DNA of 64,000 nucleotides from Microthyrium microscopicum (Eukaryota > Ascomycota > Dothideomycetes > Microthyriales > Microthyriaceae). This document shows positions 25,095-35,798 of the stretch, one piece after another. The position numbers and the translations under genes are program-made. Each line of letters starts with the position of its first letter. Positions within the stretch are counted from its first letter, which is position 1. The notes below the pieces were generated by a model. The model did not search any database and was not told the origin of the DNA. It saw only the letters and a program-made list of their open reading frames with translations. The stretch spans positions 1,509,386-1,573,385 of the forward strand of contig MU004231.1 of assembly GCA_010405405.1 (NCBI GenBank). Direction: 5' to 3'.

Positions 25095-25983
25095 TTAGGC
25101 AATCGAGGAGGTAGTCTTGAGCTCGTCATCAATATCAATTTCGTTTTCCTCAAGCAATTTGACCAACTGATCGCACCGTGATTCGAGCTTCTTGTTGCGC
25201 TTCTGGACTGTAGCTTTCTGTGCAGTGACAGAAACTGCCCGAATGTTAGAAGTAGACTTGAGAGCCAAGGATACTTCGACGTCAGCCTCAAGCAACAATC
25301 CTACAAGTTGAGCACATCGAGTCTCCAGCTTTTTCATCCGGTTGTTGGCTGCCAGACTGGCAGCTTGGGCCTTTGCAGCTCGACCTTGAGCCTGTCTTCC
25401 CTTCTCGGCGCGTTCAATCATGCTATCCATGTATGAGTTCATGTATGAGTCTGGGCCATACACTGTTGCATCGAACTTGGTGTAGCAAGATTCTCGCACA
25501 GGCGGCGGCATTGCAAGTGCCAGTAGCTCATCAGTGGCCTCAACATTGCTTGGTCTGGCCCGTCGGCCTTCGAATGGCGTGCCTTCGCCACGGAGATAGG
25601 CTGAGAAAGCAGTCCGAAGTTGCGGCCGCTGGTTGAAAAGCTTCATGGCTTCAACCACTTCAATGAGTACCGATTCAGTCATATTCTCGAACCACATTTT
25701 GCCAAGAGTCGAATTAGCTCCATCTTTCCACTCATAATATCCCTAAATAGTGGTGCCCATCAGTTACTTTATCTTCTGGGCGGATTGGTTCACGTGCACT
25801 CACTCTGTGGCTACCAAATCTGACATGTCGTATGACATCGATGATCTTGAACTTGTACGGAGGGTCGAAGTCGTACCAGAATATTTCTTCCATGATAGCT
25901 AGAAGCTCTTTGGTCATTACCCGTGGCTAGAGTTATGGTTAGTCCGCAAAATATCATAAAACAAGGCTGAAACTCACAGCCAT
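25095..25983 (-). CDS. Unknown protein with duplicated coiled-coil module
   Basis: Three exons: 25978-25983 (only ATGGCT), 25804-25926 and 25095-25742. Introns are 51 nt (GTGAGT, ACTAAC, TAG) and 61 nt (GTGAGT, AGTAAC, TAG). The product is 258 residues. The N-terminal 110 residues (starting MAPRVMTKELLAIMEEIF) look globular, with aromatic-rich segments such as YYEWKDG. An Ala/Gln/Lys helix follows, then two copies of about 32 residues, at about 180-211 and 227-258, each beginning KKLE-(T/S)-RC-x-QLV and ending LK-(S/T)-T-S-(N/S)-I. These look like heptad coiled-coil arms. No homologous family is recognised. Alternatively the gene could start at the second-exon ATG (MTKELL), but the spliced start fits both sites perfectly. 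Confidence 0.75.
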
Positions 25984-27497
25984 GTTGAAAGCAGAGTTTC
26001 AGGCGTTAGATTTGTAGATTTGCAGCTAAGCCTTGGGCAATTCGCTAATTTTGGGAGTTCAGACGTCTTTGAGATCGAATGTGGTGAACTTGAGAGTAGA
26101 AGCTATGTGTAGAAGGTTTAAAAGTGCTGGAGAAGAAGCAAGTCTGGATATAAGTGAAGCGTGAAGCTAGCCAAGGGGTGACTACGGCTCAATCTTGACA
26201 GAGAAACCAGATTGAAGATGAGTGAGGATTACAGAAAAGCGAGCTTGGTGACTGAAGTTTACGAGTGACTTTTGTCGGTGAGGTTTGAAGATAGGCAGAG
26301 TTTGATGATAAATGATTCTAAAGAGGAGTTGTGTTCGATGTAGTGAGGCTGCTAGACGAATACTCTATCCATAAGAAGGGTTTAGAGCTGAGCTTAGTGT
26401 TTGAAAGCTGTCTTATGAAGTATTGAAAGTTATGGAAGATGAAGAAAGAGCAGTCGCTGAGGATTCAGCAAATGCAATATTGTGTTCTGAGGCTTAAACG
26501 TTCAACATATCCCAACAAGGAAGCAGTTGTGAGTGAGGTGAGTAGTGTGAGACCTTGCTGATCCTGATCACCAGACACTGGGAATACTTTCCTTTGAAGA
26601 GGAGAATTGGAAGTATAGTAAGATAGGTGATGAATACCAGAAGGTGATGCCATACTTGAGTTTCTGAGAAGGGAAGTTCTTGTGCCTCAAGAACTACAAC
26701 GGTGTTCGCAGGAACTCGGGATATCGAGGTTATTTTGCTGGAACCAAGACTTGCCTGAGTTATCAAGCTGGCTAAAGAAATTTTTGCTGAACACGATAGC
26801 AAATGTTACATCCTTCCGCCATTCGAAAGACATGCTGGCAGCCATCACGCATCACCGCCAAAGAGAATATGCCCTTCATTAGGTAGCCTCGAACTTAACG
26901 GGTATTGGCAGATCGAGGTCGGTACTAGAGAGTAACTAGGGAAGCCTTGAACCGGCGCAAGTCCGTAACGATAATAAAGATGGTCATAAGATTGATGTTG
27001 CGCACTGCCAACTGGAGAGACAAGTCGTGATTCTCGCGAAGCCTAATGGAAAAGAGTTGGAATTGCTGGTCTAATCCATTTTAGGCTTAGCTTACTGCAG
27101 TGAAACCATGTTTCATGTTTCAGCCTTGCCAAACTCTCCAACTCCTTTCAGCACGATCAAGAGCCCATCATTGTTCCAAATTATTGTTTTCAGGATTCTG
27201 AGGCAATGCTTCATATGTAGAGCATACTCAAAGGAAGTTTGATATATGTTCATCGGGACAATTATCTGCTTTACTGGTCAGCAAGTACCTTGGGCGGCAT
27301 TCACACAAGTCTACCAGAACATTAAATGGAAGTCTGCCTTGGCAATAATGGTATTTAAGCACCAAATTTGCTACTCCTAACCCCTCCTACTTGCTTCGAC
27401 GTGGAACAAACAACAAACTCAACTTTAAATATCGGAGTACTACCATCGGTTGCAACTTGCCTAACTTCAACGTTGATGCTTCAGCCTGATCGAAACC
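25984..27497. other. Intergenic, 1.5 kb
   Basis: Divergent spacer. Open frames (26494-26802 minus, 26682-26882 plus) overlap each other antisense and have no support. No repeat or RNA gene was recognised. Confidence 0.4.
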
Positions 27498-28920
27498 ATG
27501 GGCAATAACGACATCAACTTGAGCCTGATCGGCGAGCTACTGCATCTTATAGAGAATGCTCCACCGGGAATAACAGCGCGCAAGCTAATGGTCGAGCATT
27601 ACCTTTCTGTAGACGCGACGGACATGGCTGCTGGTGCTATTGAAGAGCTTCATATCCTCAGTCCTCGAGATACTGAAGTCAAGTCATGGTATACCGCCTA
27701 CTGCAAACCAAGCATATCCTCAAATCATGGAAATTCAATCCTCAAGAAAGAGAGTCCACCATCTGTACAGGCTGGGAAGCCAAAGCCCAAGGCAGTCCTC
27801 CCTGAAAGCACTGGGTTGGCTGGGAAGTATGCGTCCTTCAGATCCAGACTTAGCTCTCTATTTCAAAACAAGCCGAGTGCTGGAAAACATAATGGCAAAC
27901 AAAGACATTCCGCGACTATCAAGGAGGCCAAATTTATAGATACTGCCAGAAACAGACTGTCAGAAGAGAACGCAGTTGCAACAGAGACAAAAGACAAGCT
28001 CTCGAAAGTGGCTCTCGCCATGAGAGCCGATTCACCAAATGCTTTACCCATGGTCATGAAGGTTCTTGAAGACTTTATAGCTTCCTCTTCATCAACACCA
28101 GATGAACCCACAGAAGCAGCACTCGACAAAATCCGAGATCAACTAGCTCAACAGGTCCAAATATTGAAAGCCCACTTACCACAATATTTGGCGATATATC
28201 CGGATATTGTCTTCATGCACATGGAACATGAAAAGCTAAAGCGCAAATATGTCAATGATGAGACAATGCTAGGCGATTTAGTCTCTGATATTCCTAGGGA
28301 CAAGTTCATTGCATCCGAGGATGGCTACGCTTGGGACATGGATGAACTGCAACAGGCAGTTGTGGCTCAAGATGGGGTTATGAGAAATCCACTGTCTAAA
28401 CACATGTTTACACTCAGAGATATTCAACTTATCTTGCTTCATCCTTTAGGTAAGAAGCTTGGAGCTCTACAGCTTGAGCAAACTGAGTTGAAGAAAGGAG
28501 TTCGGACCCAGACAATCGAACATATGGAACGTCTGGCGTATATCTTGTTGGAAGACATGGTAGGTTTTCGTTTTCTTCCAACCTTGTGTAAGAGAAATCT
28601 CGTATGCTAATGGGATACAGGCCGATGATGCTCTGGAATCTCGAATCGCTATTGATGAATTCTCGGCTTTTATTGCAACTCTCCCAGCATCAGAACAGCA
28701 GTCTATTGAGAAGCTTCGAGTCCCAGCCAAAGATTCTCATACAGGGCAGGCATTCGACGGGTCCATTGGGAAGACCATACGTGATGCGAAGGGGAATAAG
28801 ATATGCTTTCACAAAGCTGGTAAGCAAAGTGCAAAACAATTCATCCTTTGAAACACGACTGACTCTGTTCTTTGCACAGGAGACTTTATTCGACAGGCAG
28901 CTGCTCACTTACGTCAATAG
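27498..28920 (+). CDS. Fungal HPLGK-motif protein (U-box/RING-like, unnamed family)
   Basis: Exons 27498-28559, 28621-28819 and 28880-28920 (introns 61 and 60 nt) give 433 residues. The N-terminus looks like a single TPR-type helical pair (residues 1-65). A basic Ser/Lys linker follows, then a helical region, then a conserved block with RNPLSKHMFTLRDI and HPLGKKLGALQ at about 295-330. The C-terminus after the first intron carries KLRVPAKDSHTGQAFDGSIG and ends FHKAGDFIRQAAAHLRQ. I recognise this C-terminal pattern from an expanded family in filamentous fungi. The block resembles a zinc-less U-box/RING fold, which would suggest ubiquitin transfer, but this is a guess from pattern only. Both introns are supported by the conserved C-terminus they restore. 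Confidence 0.85.
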
Positions 28921-29120
28921 ATGTTATTGGTCATATGTTTGATTTTGGTAGAAATTGGGTTTACATGCAGAGCAAAATGTTATCCGCGCAACTCAGGGGG
29001 TTTGTGAGAAGATGAAATCAAAACCCACAACCTCAGATCTCGCTATGCATGAATTAAAAGAAATGATAATCTTCTGTGTCATCTTCTCAGGATCCGACAC
29101 ACCTTCCAGTAATTTTCCTG

Positions 29121-30107
29121 TTACAAATCTGCCCTGGGCTCAGTCTGTTGTGTTCTTGGTATATCTTTGGCAGGAAGTTCGTAACGAGGCACTTCAACCT
29201 CTGCGGGAGGTAGCTCTGCGGGTGGTGTGTAGAGTTCGTTCTTGACATCTACTGGATGTGGTATCCTTTGTGCTGCTTCATCGTGTTTGGCGTAAACGGT
29301 TCCATCGAATTCCGCAGGCGTAGGATGGTTCTTCTGTCTTCGCCGTCTTCGCAGGAGAAAGAAGACACCTAGAGCAGCAAGTAGAAGCACTCCTAGTGCA
29401 ACTCCTATTCCAATACCAGCAGATGCGCCAGTTGAGAGCCCGGACTTGCTCGATGCTGATTGTGATGTTGATGATGAAGAAGAAGAAGAATTTGTAGAGC
29501 CAGGACTGGAAGAAGCGGAGGTGGATGACGCGGAGTTTGATGCAGGGCCGGATGCCGAGCTGGTAGAGGATGCAGACTTTTGATCTATTAGCTCAAGATC
29601 TTAGATAAAACCGGTTCTACTTACGGAGATGATTGTGGAAAATGCTCCATCATTTATCGCTTTGCGCGATGACACCTCCCAATGCTGTGCTGGCTGTTTT
29701 GGAGTTGCATCCGTGACCGAGGACATGAATACGGGATTTCCTGGATGGCAGTCCATGTTGTATTTTGTTCCATTTCCAACGTTCGTAATCTTATATGTGC
29801 CATCTCCCCAATCGCTAACAACCCATTTTTGACTGTCATCAGCCGTGGAAGCGATCATACATGGTTGTGTTTTCGAGGGATCAAGTTCACTCGCACTGTA
29901 GCAAACTCCTAACTGTTTGGATAATCCAGTGTTCAGGTTTCGTAGTGCATATTGGCCATTTCCTACTGGCATGAACTGCCAGAACTGTAAAGCATTTGGC
30001 CCTTCGGCACCAAAGAAAGGCGCGTTGCCGCTGAGCTGTAGAGAAGAGTTGAAATCGACGCGTGTTTCGGTTATTTGGTACCAGGCATTGCTATCCAGAC
30101 CAGACAT
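29121..30107 (-). CDS. Beta-trefoil (ricin-B-like) single-pass membrane protein
   Basis: Exons 29625-30107 and 29121-29576 (48-nt intron with a GAGCTAAT branch) give 312 residues. Residues 1-150 have the spacing of a ricin-B lectin-like trefoil (SNAWYQIT, FWQFMPVGNGQYALRN, QKWVVSDWGDGTYKITN, AQHWEVSS). A Ser-rich linker of about 50 residues leads to a transmembrane helix at about 214-236, followed by an RRRRRQK stop-transfer cluster and a cytosolic tail with Pro/Glu repeats (PPAELPPAEVEVPRYELPA). The tail and linker resemble fungal WSC/Mid2-type wall sensors. No classical signal peptide precedes the trefoil, so the helix may act as the signal anchor. A sugar ligand is inferred only. Confidence 0.8.
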
Positions 30108-31024
30108 TGTTGTTAACGCTACGAGATAGTGTATACAGGTGAGAGAAAGACATGAACGAGTGAGACTTTGGGAAGCCTGGAGTGAGGACTTTGGTGAGAA
30201 GCAAAAGAGACTTGTTGGACAAGCAAGTGCACGGCCAAAGGTTCAAAGATCTGCGACGACGACCCTCATTAGAGGTGCTAACGACAGTTAGGCCAGTCAG
30301 CAACGTCAATAGCATGGTTTATGATTTGTGGCGGAGCCTTGTTGGGTGCTTGGGAGGAAAAACATGTCGAAGCCATGGCCAAAACAGTCTGATCAGTCGC
30401 GCCTTTTGGTCCTGTTTGTTGGAAATTGCAAGGAACAAATGCGATGCTTGCTCAGATCCATAAGCACTAGCTTTAGCCCCAGACGGCCCGCTCCCTGCTG
30501 CAGTGATTCGGTCAATCAAAGAGCACAGCCAAGGCCGATTTCATTTACCATGTACCACTAAAGGGGTTGGATTCCCTTTAGCAGCTGTTACAGTGCCCAG
30601 GTATGTACGTATATTTAGAAGGAGGCTTGTCCTTGTACTCCAATACACCAGTTATCTTTCGAGTTTGACACCAAACTCACTCAAAAGCCAGTAAATTTTT
30701 ATGCTTCAAACAATATCTCTTCCAGCATCACGTTCCGGAATAGATACACCGTAAACTAAAGGAGCTTGCATTTCGGGTCTGATCATCCTCGGGCTGTCTA
30801 CCTACGGTAGGTAGAATAGCATAGAATCGCGCCAAATCAAGTCGACCTACATCTTCATACTCTGTACTAGAGTAAGTTCCACCTGTCTGTTAGCCTGGCT
30901 GGATTCCTGGACATGCAATCAGTTTCGCAATTATGCGCGTCCTTGAGCGACATCAGACAAAAGCTTTATTTCTCAGAGTATTTCCCTTGACGGCTTGGTT
31001 TGGGCGGCTTTGTCCTCTCCTACT
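30108..31024. other. Intergenic, 0.9 kb
   Basis: No gene is seen. It contains a small palindrome, CTACCTACGGTAGGTAG (around 30,800), of a kind scattered through fungal intergenic DNA; the other open frames lack support. Confidence 0.4.
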
Positions 31025-32979
31025 CTAAGAATTACCTCTCAAATTTCTATACCACTTGTCAGGGACCAAGTCGCCCAAGCGATGTCCTGTGGTCCCGGCC
31101 TTCCTGAAACCTTTTCGCAGCTCTCCCTTATCGCCCCAGAAGATGCGTTCATGGTCCCACTCATCTATAAACGCAATGAGCCTCTCAATATCACCATATG
31201 TCACTGGCTGATAGCCACGAGGTCTCCAGCGAATGAGAAATTCCACAAATACTACAAGCAGGATGAAACAAACTGCCAAAGTGACCATGGGCAGAAGGGT
31301 CATAAAAGCAAAGACGTCAGTACTAAAAGCGTATCCAAAGATCCAATGTATGAAGGTTTTGAAAAAGAACAACACGCAGCATGGCCAGTTTGCGATACCT
31401 TCGAGCACTGCTCCCCGGTTTGGATTGACGCCGACCGTCGCGGCCTTGCGCCAAATAGCTTCATCTCGCCAAACGTGGCATACGCATTCTACGAAATGCA
31501 ATCCCTAACGAGTTGTCAGAGCTATTTGAATCAGTGTAGGTTGTACGGTGAGTACGTACCAAGGTGATTATGGACAGTACCAGACATTGGATAATCAATC
31601 CAAGCCAGTCTCTACGCTTGAGGTAGGCGTCATGCGTGAATTTGATTCCCACTTGCCCGTATAACTGCCAGTACGACAACGCATCGTTATTGCCCGCATT
31701 ATACTCTACAAACTCAGACGTTGTAGTCCCAGATTTGTGAGCTATAATTCCAACTATGGCCGTCCAGACGCAGATGATAGCAGCAATAGTCCATACTATG
31801 TTCGCTATCGACCTTACCAGAGGGGTATAGTTTGACATTGATGGCTGGATGTTGCTTGGTTGAGAAAAAGCTATTCCGGCAGCGTCGTAATGGAGCTGAT
31901 TATGATTGTTCTCATCTCGTTGTACCATCATGTAACAAGCTCGAGCCGTGCCTATTGGGTTCGCATTCCATGTGACTATCATATGTCTTGCTTCGACTAA
32001 AGTCCAAGATGCAATGGCAGATTGTATTACTATGCCGATACCAAGACCGATGAAGCCCCAGCTGTTGAAGTCGATTCCATATCGTTCCCCTGACACATCA
32101 GTGGAGATTAGCTGGGAATGGTTGTTGGCGAGTCCTTGCACGTAGACTTGATACGTTAACACTGAGGTACCGCCATATGCCATGACAAGAGCAATTCCAG
32201 AAAATATGTTCACAGTCCAACTGGTTGGGGCGAACGACTTTGTGCTGCTGAATATACGGGGATTCGAGTTGAGATCAAGATGTCCCTTTCGAATATCAGT
32301 AAGTGGCTGTTAGAAGAAAGAAGTGCTGGTACGAGAGAACCCTTGAGCACAGAGTAGATCCACACATTATAACTATTCTAATGCTTGAATGCTGGGCGGA
32401 GAAAGTACTCACTTCGCGTCTCAGAGCCCATCTTAATGCTGTAGCCGGAATGTAGTTGATGCCATCCAATATCATCGTCAAGAAAATATTCAGAAGCAGA
32501 GCAAGGAGAATCATCGCTACTTCTGGCAGCATATATATCCTGTGACCTGCTATCCATTGTCTTGGAGGGCTGTTCGTGTGAATACTGAACGGATACCTGT
32601 TGCTACACGTTGTTAACATGTGTCCTTGCACAATATCCTATCTGGGTGGAGTCACGCACCTGCCCATAGATATCATCTTATCAGCCAATTGTGGTAGTAT
32701 GTTGACTCTTCCGGTGATGATTATTCTTGCGCCGATTGCGATGCACACAATTCCAACAACCCATCCTGTAACCAGCGCAGCCACACTCCAGTTGCGAGTA
32801 AGTAGGTCCCGATCGAGGTCGTCGATTTGTTTCTTGGCTTCCAAATCTGCATCTCTGCTTTCCGTCGAAAATGTGCGTTTCGTTGAAATCCATTGTGGAC
32901 TCTGGGGAGATGACGGCGAAAGTTGGTTGTAAGTCTGTTTGGGAACAGTCCAATCTGCTTCGTGAGTTGTGCGCAACAT
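31025..32979 (-). CDS. Polytopic membrane protein, lineage-expanded fungal family
   Basis: Four exons: 32660-32979, 32413-32596, 31560-32285 and 31025-31504. Introns are 63, 127 and 55 nt. The product is 569 residues. After a cytosolic N-terminus there are about seven to eight hydrophobic segments, including WSVAALVTGWVVGIVCIAIG, MLPEVAMILLALLLNIFLT and the paired segments in exon 3. Conserved-looking motifs are RQWIAGHRIYMLPEVA, WALRREGHLDLNSNPR (restored across intron 2), GIDFNSWGFIGLGIG, TWNANPIGTARAC and the C-terminal WGDKGE...GHRLGDL. I recognise this layout from many paralogues in Leotiomycete-type genomes, where it has no assigned function. Location is inferred as plasma or endomembrane. 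The longer second intron uses the TACTGAT branch just before the acceptor; a CTAACAG acceptor upstream would break the frame. Confidence 0.83.
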
Positions 32980-34408
32980 TGTTCTACTCTCGAATCAGAC
33001 CAGTGCGCCAGTTCTGTGCAAATGCTAAATAATGAGGAGCTCAACGGCGTGAAAATGAGTAGGCAATAATTCCTCAATTCCGATGATTTCGATATCGAAA
33101 CCAGCGAATATCGTGTTAGTCCTAACGCTAGTGAACCTAAAAAGAGAATAGAAAGTTGACTGGAGGCCACGAGAGATGTTTAAAAGAGAGGCATTGTTTC
33201 GCATCTATCATCTCAATCCGACCAGAAAGAGGAGGTGTTAAGCATCTTCATATGGCGTGAAGCTTGTACAGCTATGTTAGGCTCCATTGGACCTTTGAGA
33301 ACCAGTAGATTCATCAGAACAGGGTAGCTCGAAATGCTGTGAAGCAGTGAGAAAAATAGAGCTTAATTCAGCTGTCTATCATTATTGCCACCATCAAGAT
33401 ATCTGCCTATAGGTTTCAATGACATGGTAAAGCCAAGGGCACAAATCATTTCATCGGGTCCTCCGTCTCTTGAGTGGACAAGGAAAACAGTCAGCTATAC
33501 ATAGGAAAATTGACAGAAGTAGTATTTGTGGCAGTGCAAAATGCTTGTCCAGTGATGACCAGGTTCGACATTCCAAAAGGCACAATATAACCTGTGCCCA
33601 ACCTTGGTATGTCCTCATTCCCTGTCTTCTGTGATCATCGCCTATGCACAATTAGGGGATCCGCTTACACAAAGACGCACATTGCTGGCAAAATGGCAAG
33701 GCATTTTCCACCTACTTTGTATCAGAAATTTATAGATCTTGTACCGATTGTGTGATGCCAGGTTCTCCGAACGACGAAGCTATCTCTATCGTCCCACTTG
33801 TGACAATGGGTAGAAGTTATATACGTCAGTTGAAGTCGTGCTCAAATTATCTTTCGTACGAGCTTTAGTAGACATGTATGACAGTCAATATCCGCAACTA
33901 ATCGCATTTGCATTTGATAGAGCCCGGAGAAAAGTTTAGTGGCCCTCAGTAGTTTGGAGTCACTAGTAGCTGTTCTACACTTCTACAAAACGCCTTGAAA
34001 ATGAGGTTCTTCGACATGGATAATCCTTGCGGTTCGGTTCGACCGATAACGTCAGCCGCTGAGGATGACTATAGATAGCAAAAGCCTAGAGATGATCTGC
34101 AAACCCTAGTTGGCGCAACTCTTATTGGATAATGAGACAATACGACACTCGGCTTGTTTAACCACGATCGCTTAGTAGTTGACGAGATGAACATGCTTTG
34201 CGTCGCGGTAAGTGGACTCGACGATACGGGCATTTTGTGAATTCGAGGCCATGAGGCCGGGTAGCCCGCCAGGGCATTGGCGAATTATGCAACTTACGTT
34301 TATAGAGTCAAGTACCGGTATAGGCTTGACACTGGGTGTGAAGATCTCTCAAATTCGAATATTCGATCATTTACTACACTGCCACTGACACCCCAGTACT
34401 AGTCTTGA
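32980..34408. other. Intergenic, 1.4 kb
   Basis: Divergent promoter space between the polytopic protein and the small secreted protein. Only short unsupported frames are present (for example 33451-33651 minus). Confidence 0.4.
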
Positions 34409-34415
34409 TATAAAG
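34409..34415 (+). promoter_or_regulatory. TATA box of small secreted protein gene
   Basis: TATAAAG lies 83 bases before the ATG at 34498, a suitable distance for an inducible fungal promoter with a short leader. It is a sequence match only. Confidence 0.5.
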
Positions 34416-34497
34416 AGGTGCAAACTGTTCATGTGCCTACGTTGAATCTCCAAGTTCACCCATACGACGGTTTCGACTACTCTAAAACTCAATCATA

Positions 34498-35147
34498 ATG
34501 CTTCTTTCTGTGCTAGTCTCGGCCTTGATGCTCGCAGGAGCAACAACGTCCTCGAGTTTATGTATCCAAGGATGCTGCGATCAGAAGATTGACCTTTCCT
34601 CAACAGAGATCAAGCTCCATCCAATTTCAGGGAATGGGCAAATGACCACCATTGAGCTGGAATCCCCAGAGTTACAATGCTGTCCATGTCCAGTGAAGTT
34701 GGATGCCAAAGCCTCAGTAAACACAACTGGTGGAAAACCTGATCCGTAAGTCAAATCAATCTGTTAAGCCGTGGCAAAGATATTAAGCTAACATCAATTG
34801 CCAGAATTTTCGGAACTGAGTGCGAAGAAGGGGACTGCGAGCCGTGGTGTGATTGCTCGAGACGTGGCGAGAAACGACCACCCCCAAAAAATAAGCTGCG
34901 ACCTCTCTGCGAGGCTGGGAAATGTGACCAGCAAAACTGCTTATGTCGAGAAGAGATGCTCCAGGGCTTTCATGACCTGTTCTTTGGAAGTGCAGACAAG
35001 GGCGGTTCAAAGTAAGTCAAGGACATTGTCAAAGAATGGAATTCAAACTAACTACTTCTTAGGACACTTGCCTCCTGGGATGCCTTTGCTAAGAAATTTG
35101 GTCAGAAAGTAGTCGACAGTGGAACAGCTGAGAAGGAGGAGTTATAA
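34498..35147 (+). CDS. Small secreted cysteine-rich protein (effector-like)
   Basis: Exons 34498-34745, 34805-35011 and 35063-35147 (introns 59 and 51 nt, both with CTAAC branches) give 179 residues. A clear signal peptide covers about the first 18-20 residues (MLLSVLVSALMLAGATTSS). The mature chain has 14 cysteines in clusters: CIQGCC, CCPC, then CEEGDCEPWCDC and CEAGKCDQQNCLC in exon 2, which suggests seven disulphides. A basic Pro/Lys loop (KRPPPKNK) separates the last two clusters. The final 35 residues are cysteine-free, charged and helical. Small size, secretion and cysteine density are hallmarks of candidate effectors or defence proteins in fungi. No family is recognised and a role in plant or fungal antagonism is not shown. 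Confidence 0.82.
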
Positions 35148-35798
35148 GATTCCATCACAAGAGAGGGATGTGGAAACAAGGCATGATAGTGTTTGAAATG
35201 TATGAGAAGTAACCAAACTAGAGTTAAGAACAGATTCATTGATCAGGGTTAGATCTAAACCGGTTTTCAGCACCGATTCATGAAGCAGATCCAAAAAATG
35301 GAAAGCATTGGATCCTTTACCAAGATTTGTATCATGATCCATTCGAGATCCAATCGCTCTGCTCTTATGCAGATTTGCAGGAAATCATGGAGCACAATCT
35401 ATCCTGGTTTTGGTCTGAAATGTAAACGATTTTAAAATATTGTTTGACTTGAGGAAGGAACTATCAAGATCACAATGGCTGCCGAAAGTGGTTTTCTTAT
35501 TATGTGAAAGCTGTGCTTATTCTTAGAGGTGGTATCTGTCGGTGTCTTGTCACTTCGGTATTGCTTAGCAAATCGCAGTATTTCACTTAAAAGTTTGTTG
35601 TGCTTGACGTTTCTCATTGATTTTACTTACCTTCCTCGCTGAAGCTACCTGCTCAGCGATCCTTCCAAACAATCCACTGTCCAGTCTCCCAACTTCACAT
35701 CATCGCACCGCCAAATCAATAGCCAACAACAACTAAGATTGGACCAACTTATAGTTTATTCCAATAGACCCAAAGCCAACTCTCTATCTGCCCCTACA
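35148..35798. other. Intergenic, 0.65 kb
   Basis: This holds the 3' end of the secreted protein gene and the promoter of the F-box-like gene. No other feature was found. Confidence 0.4.

Noticed and set aside
30780-30820. Palindrome CTACCTACGGTAGGTAG, and similar ones near 24,537, 42,079 and 42,144
   Set aside because: Short palindromes of this type are frequent in fungal intergenic DNA; no element structure was seen.
30995-31567. 190-codon plus-strand frame
   Set aside because: It is antisense to exon 4 and the third intron of the polytopic membrane protein, whose minus-strand reading has conserved motifs.
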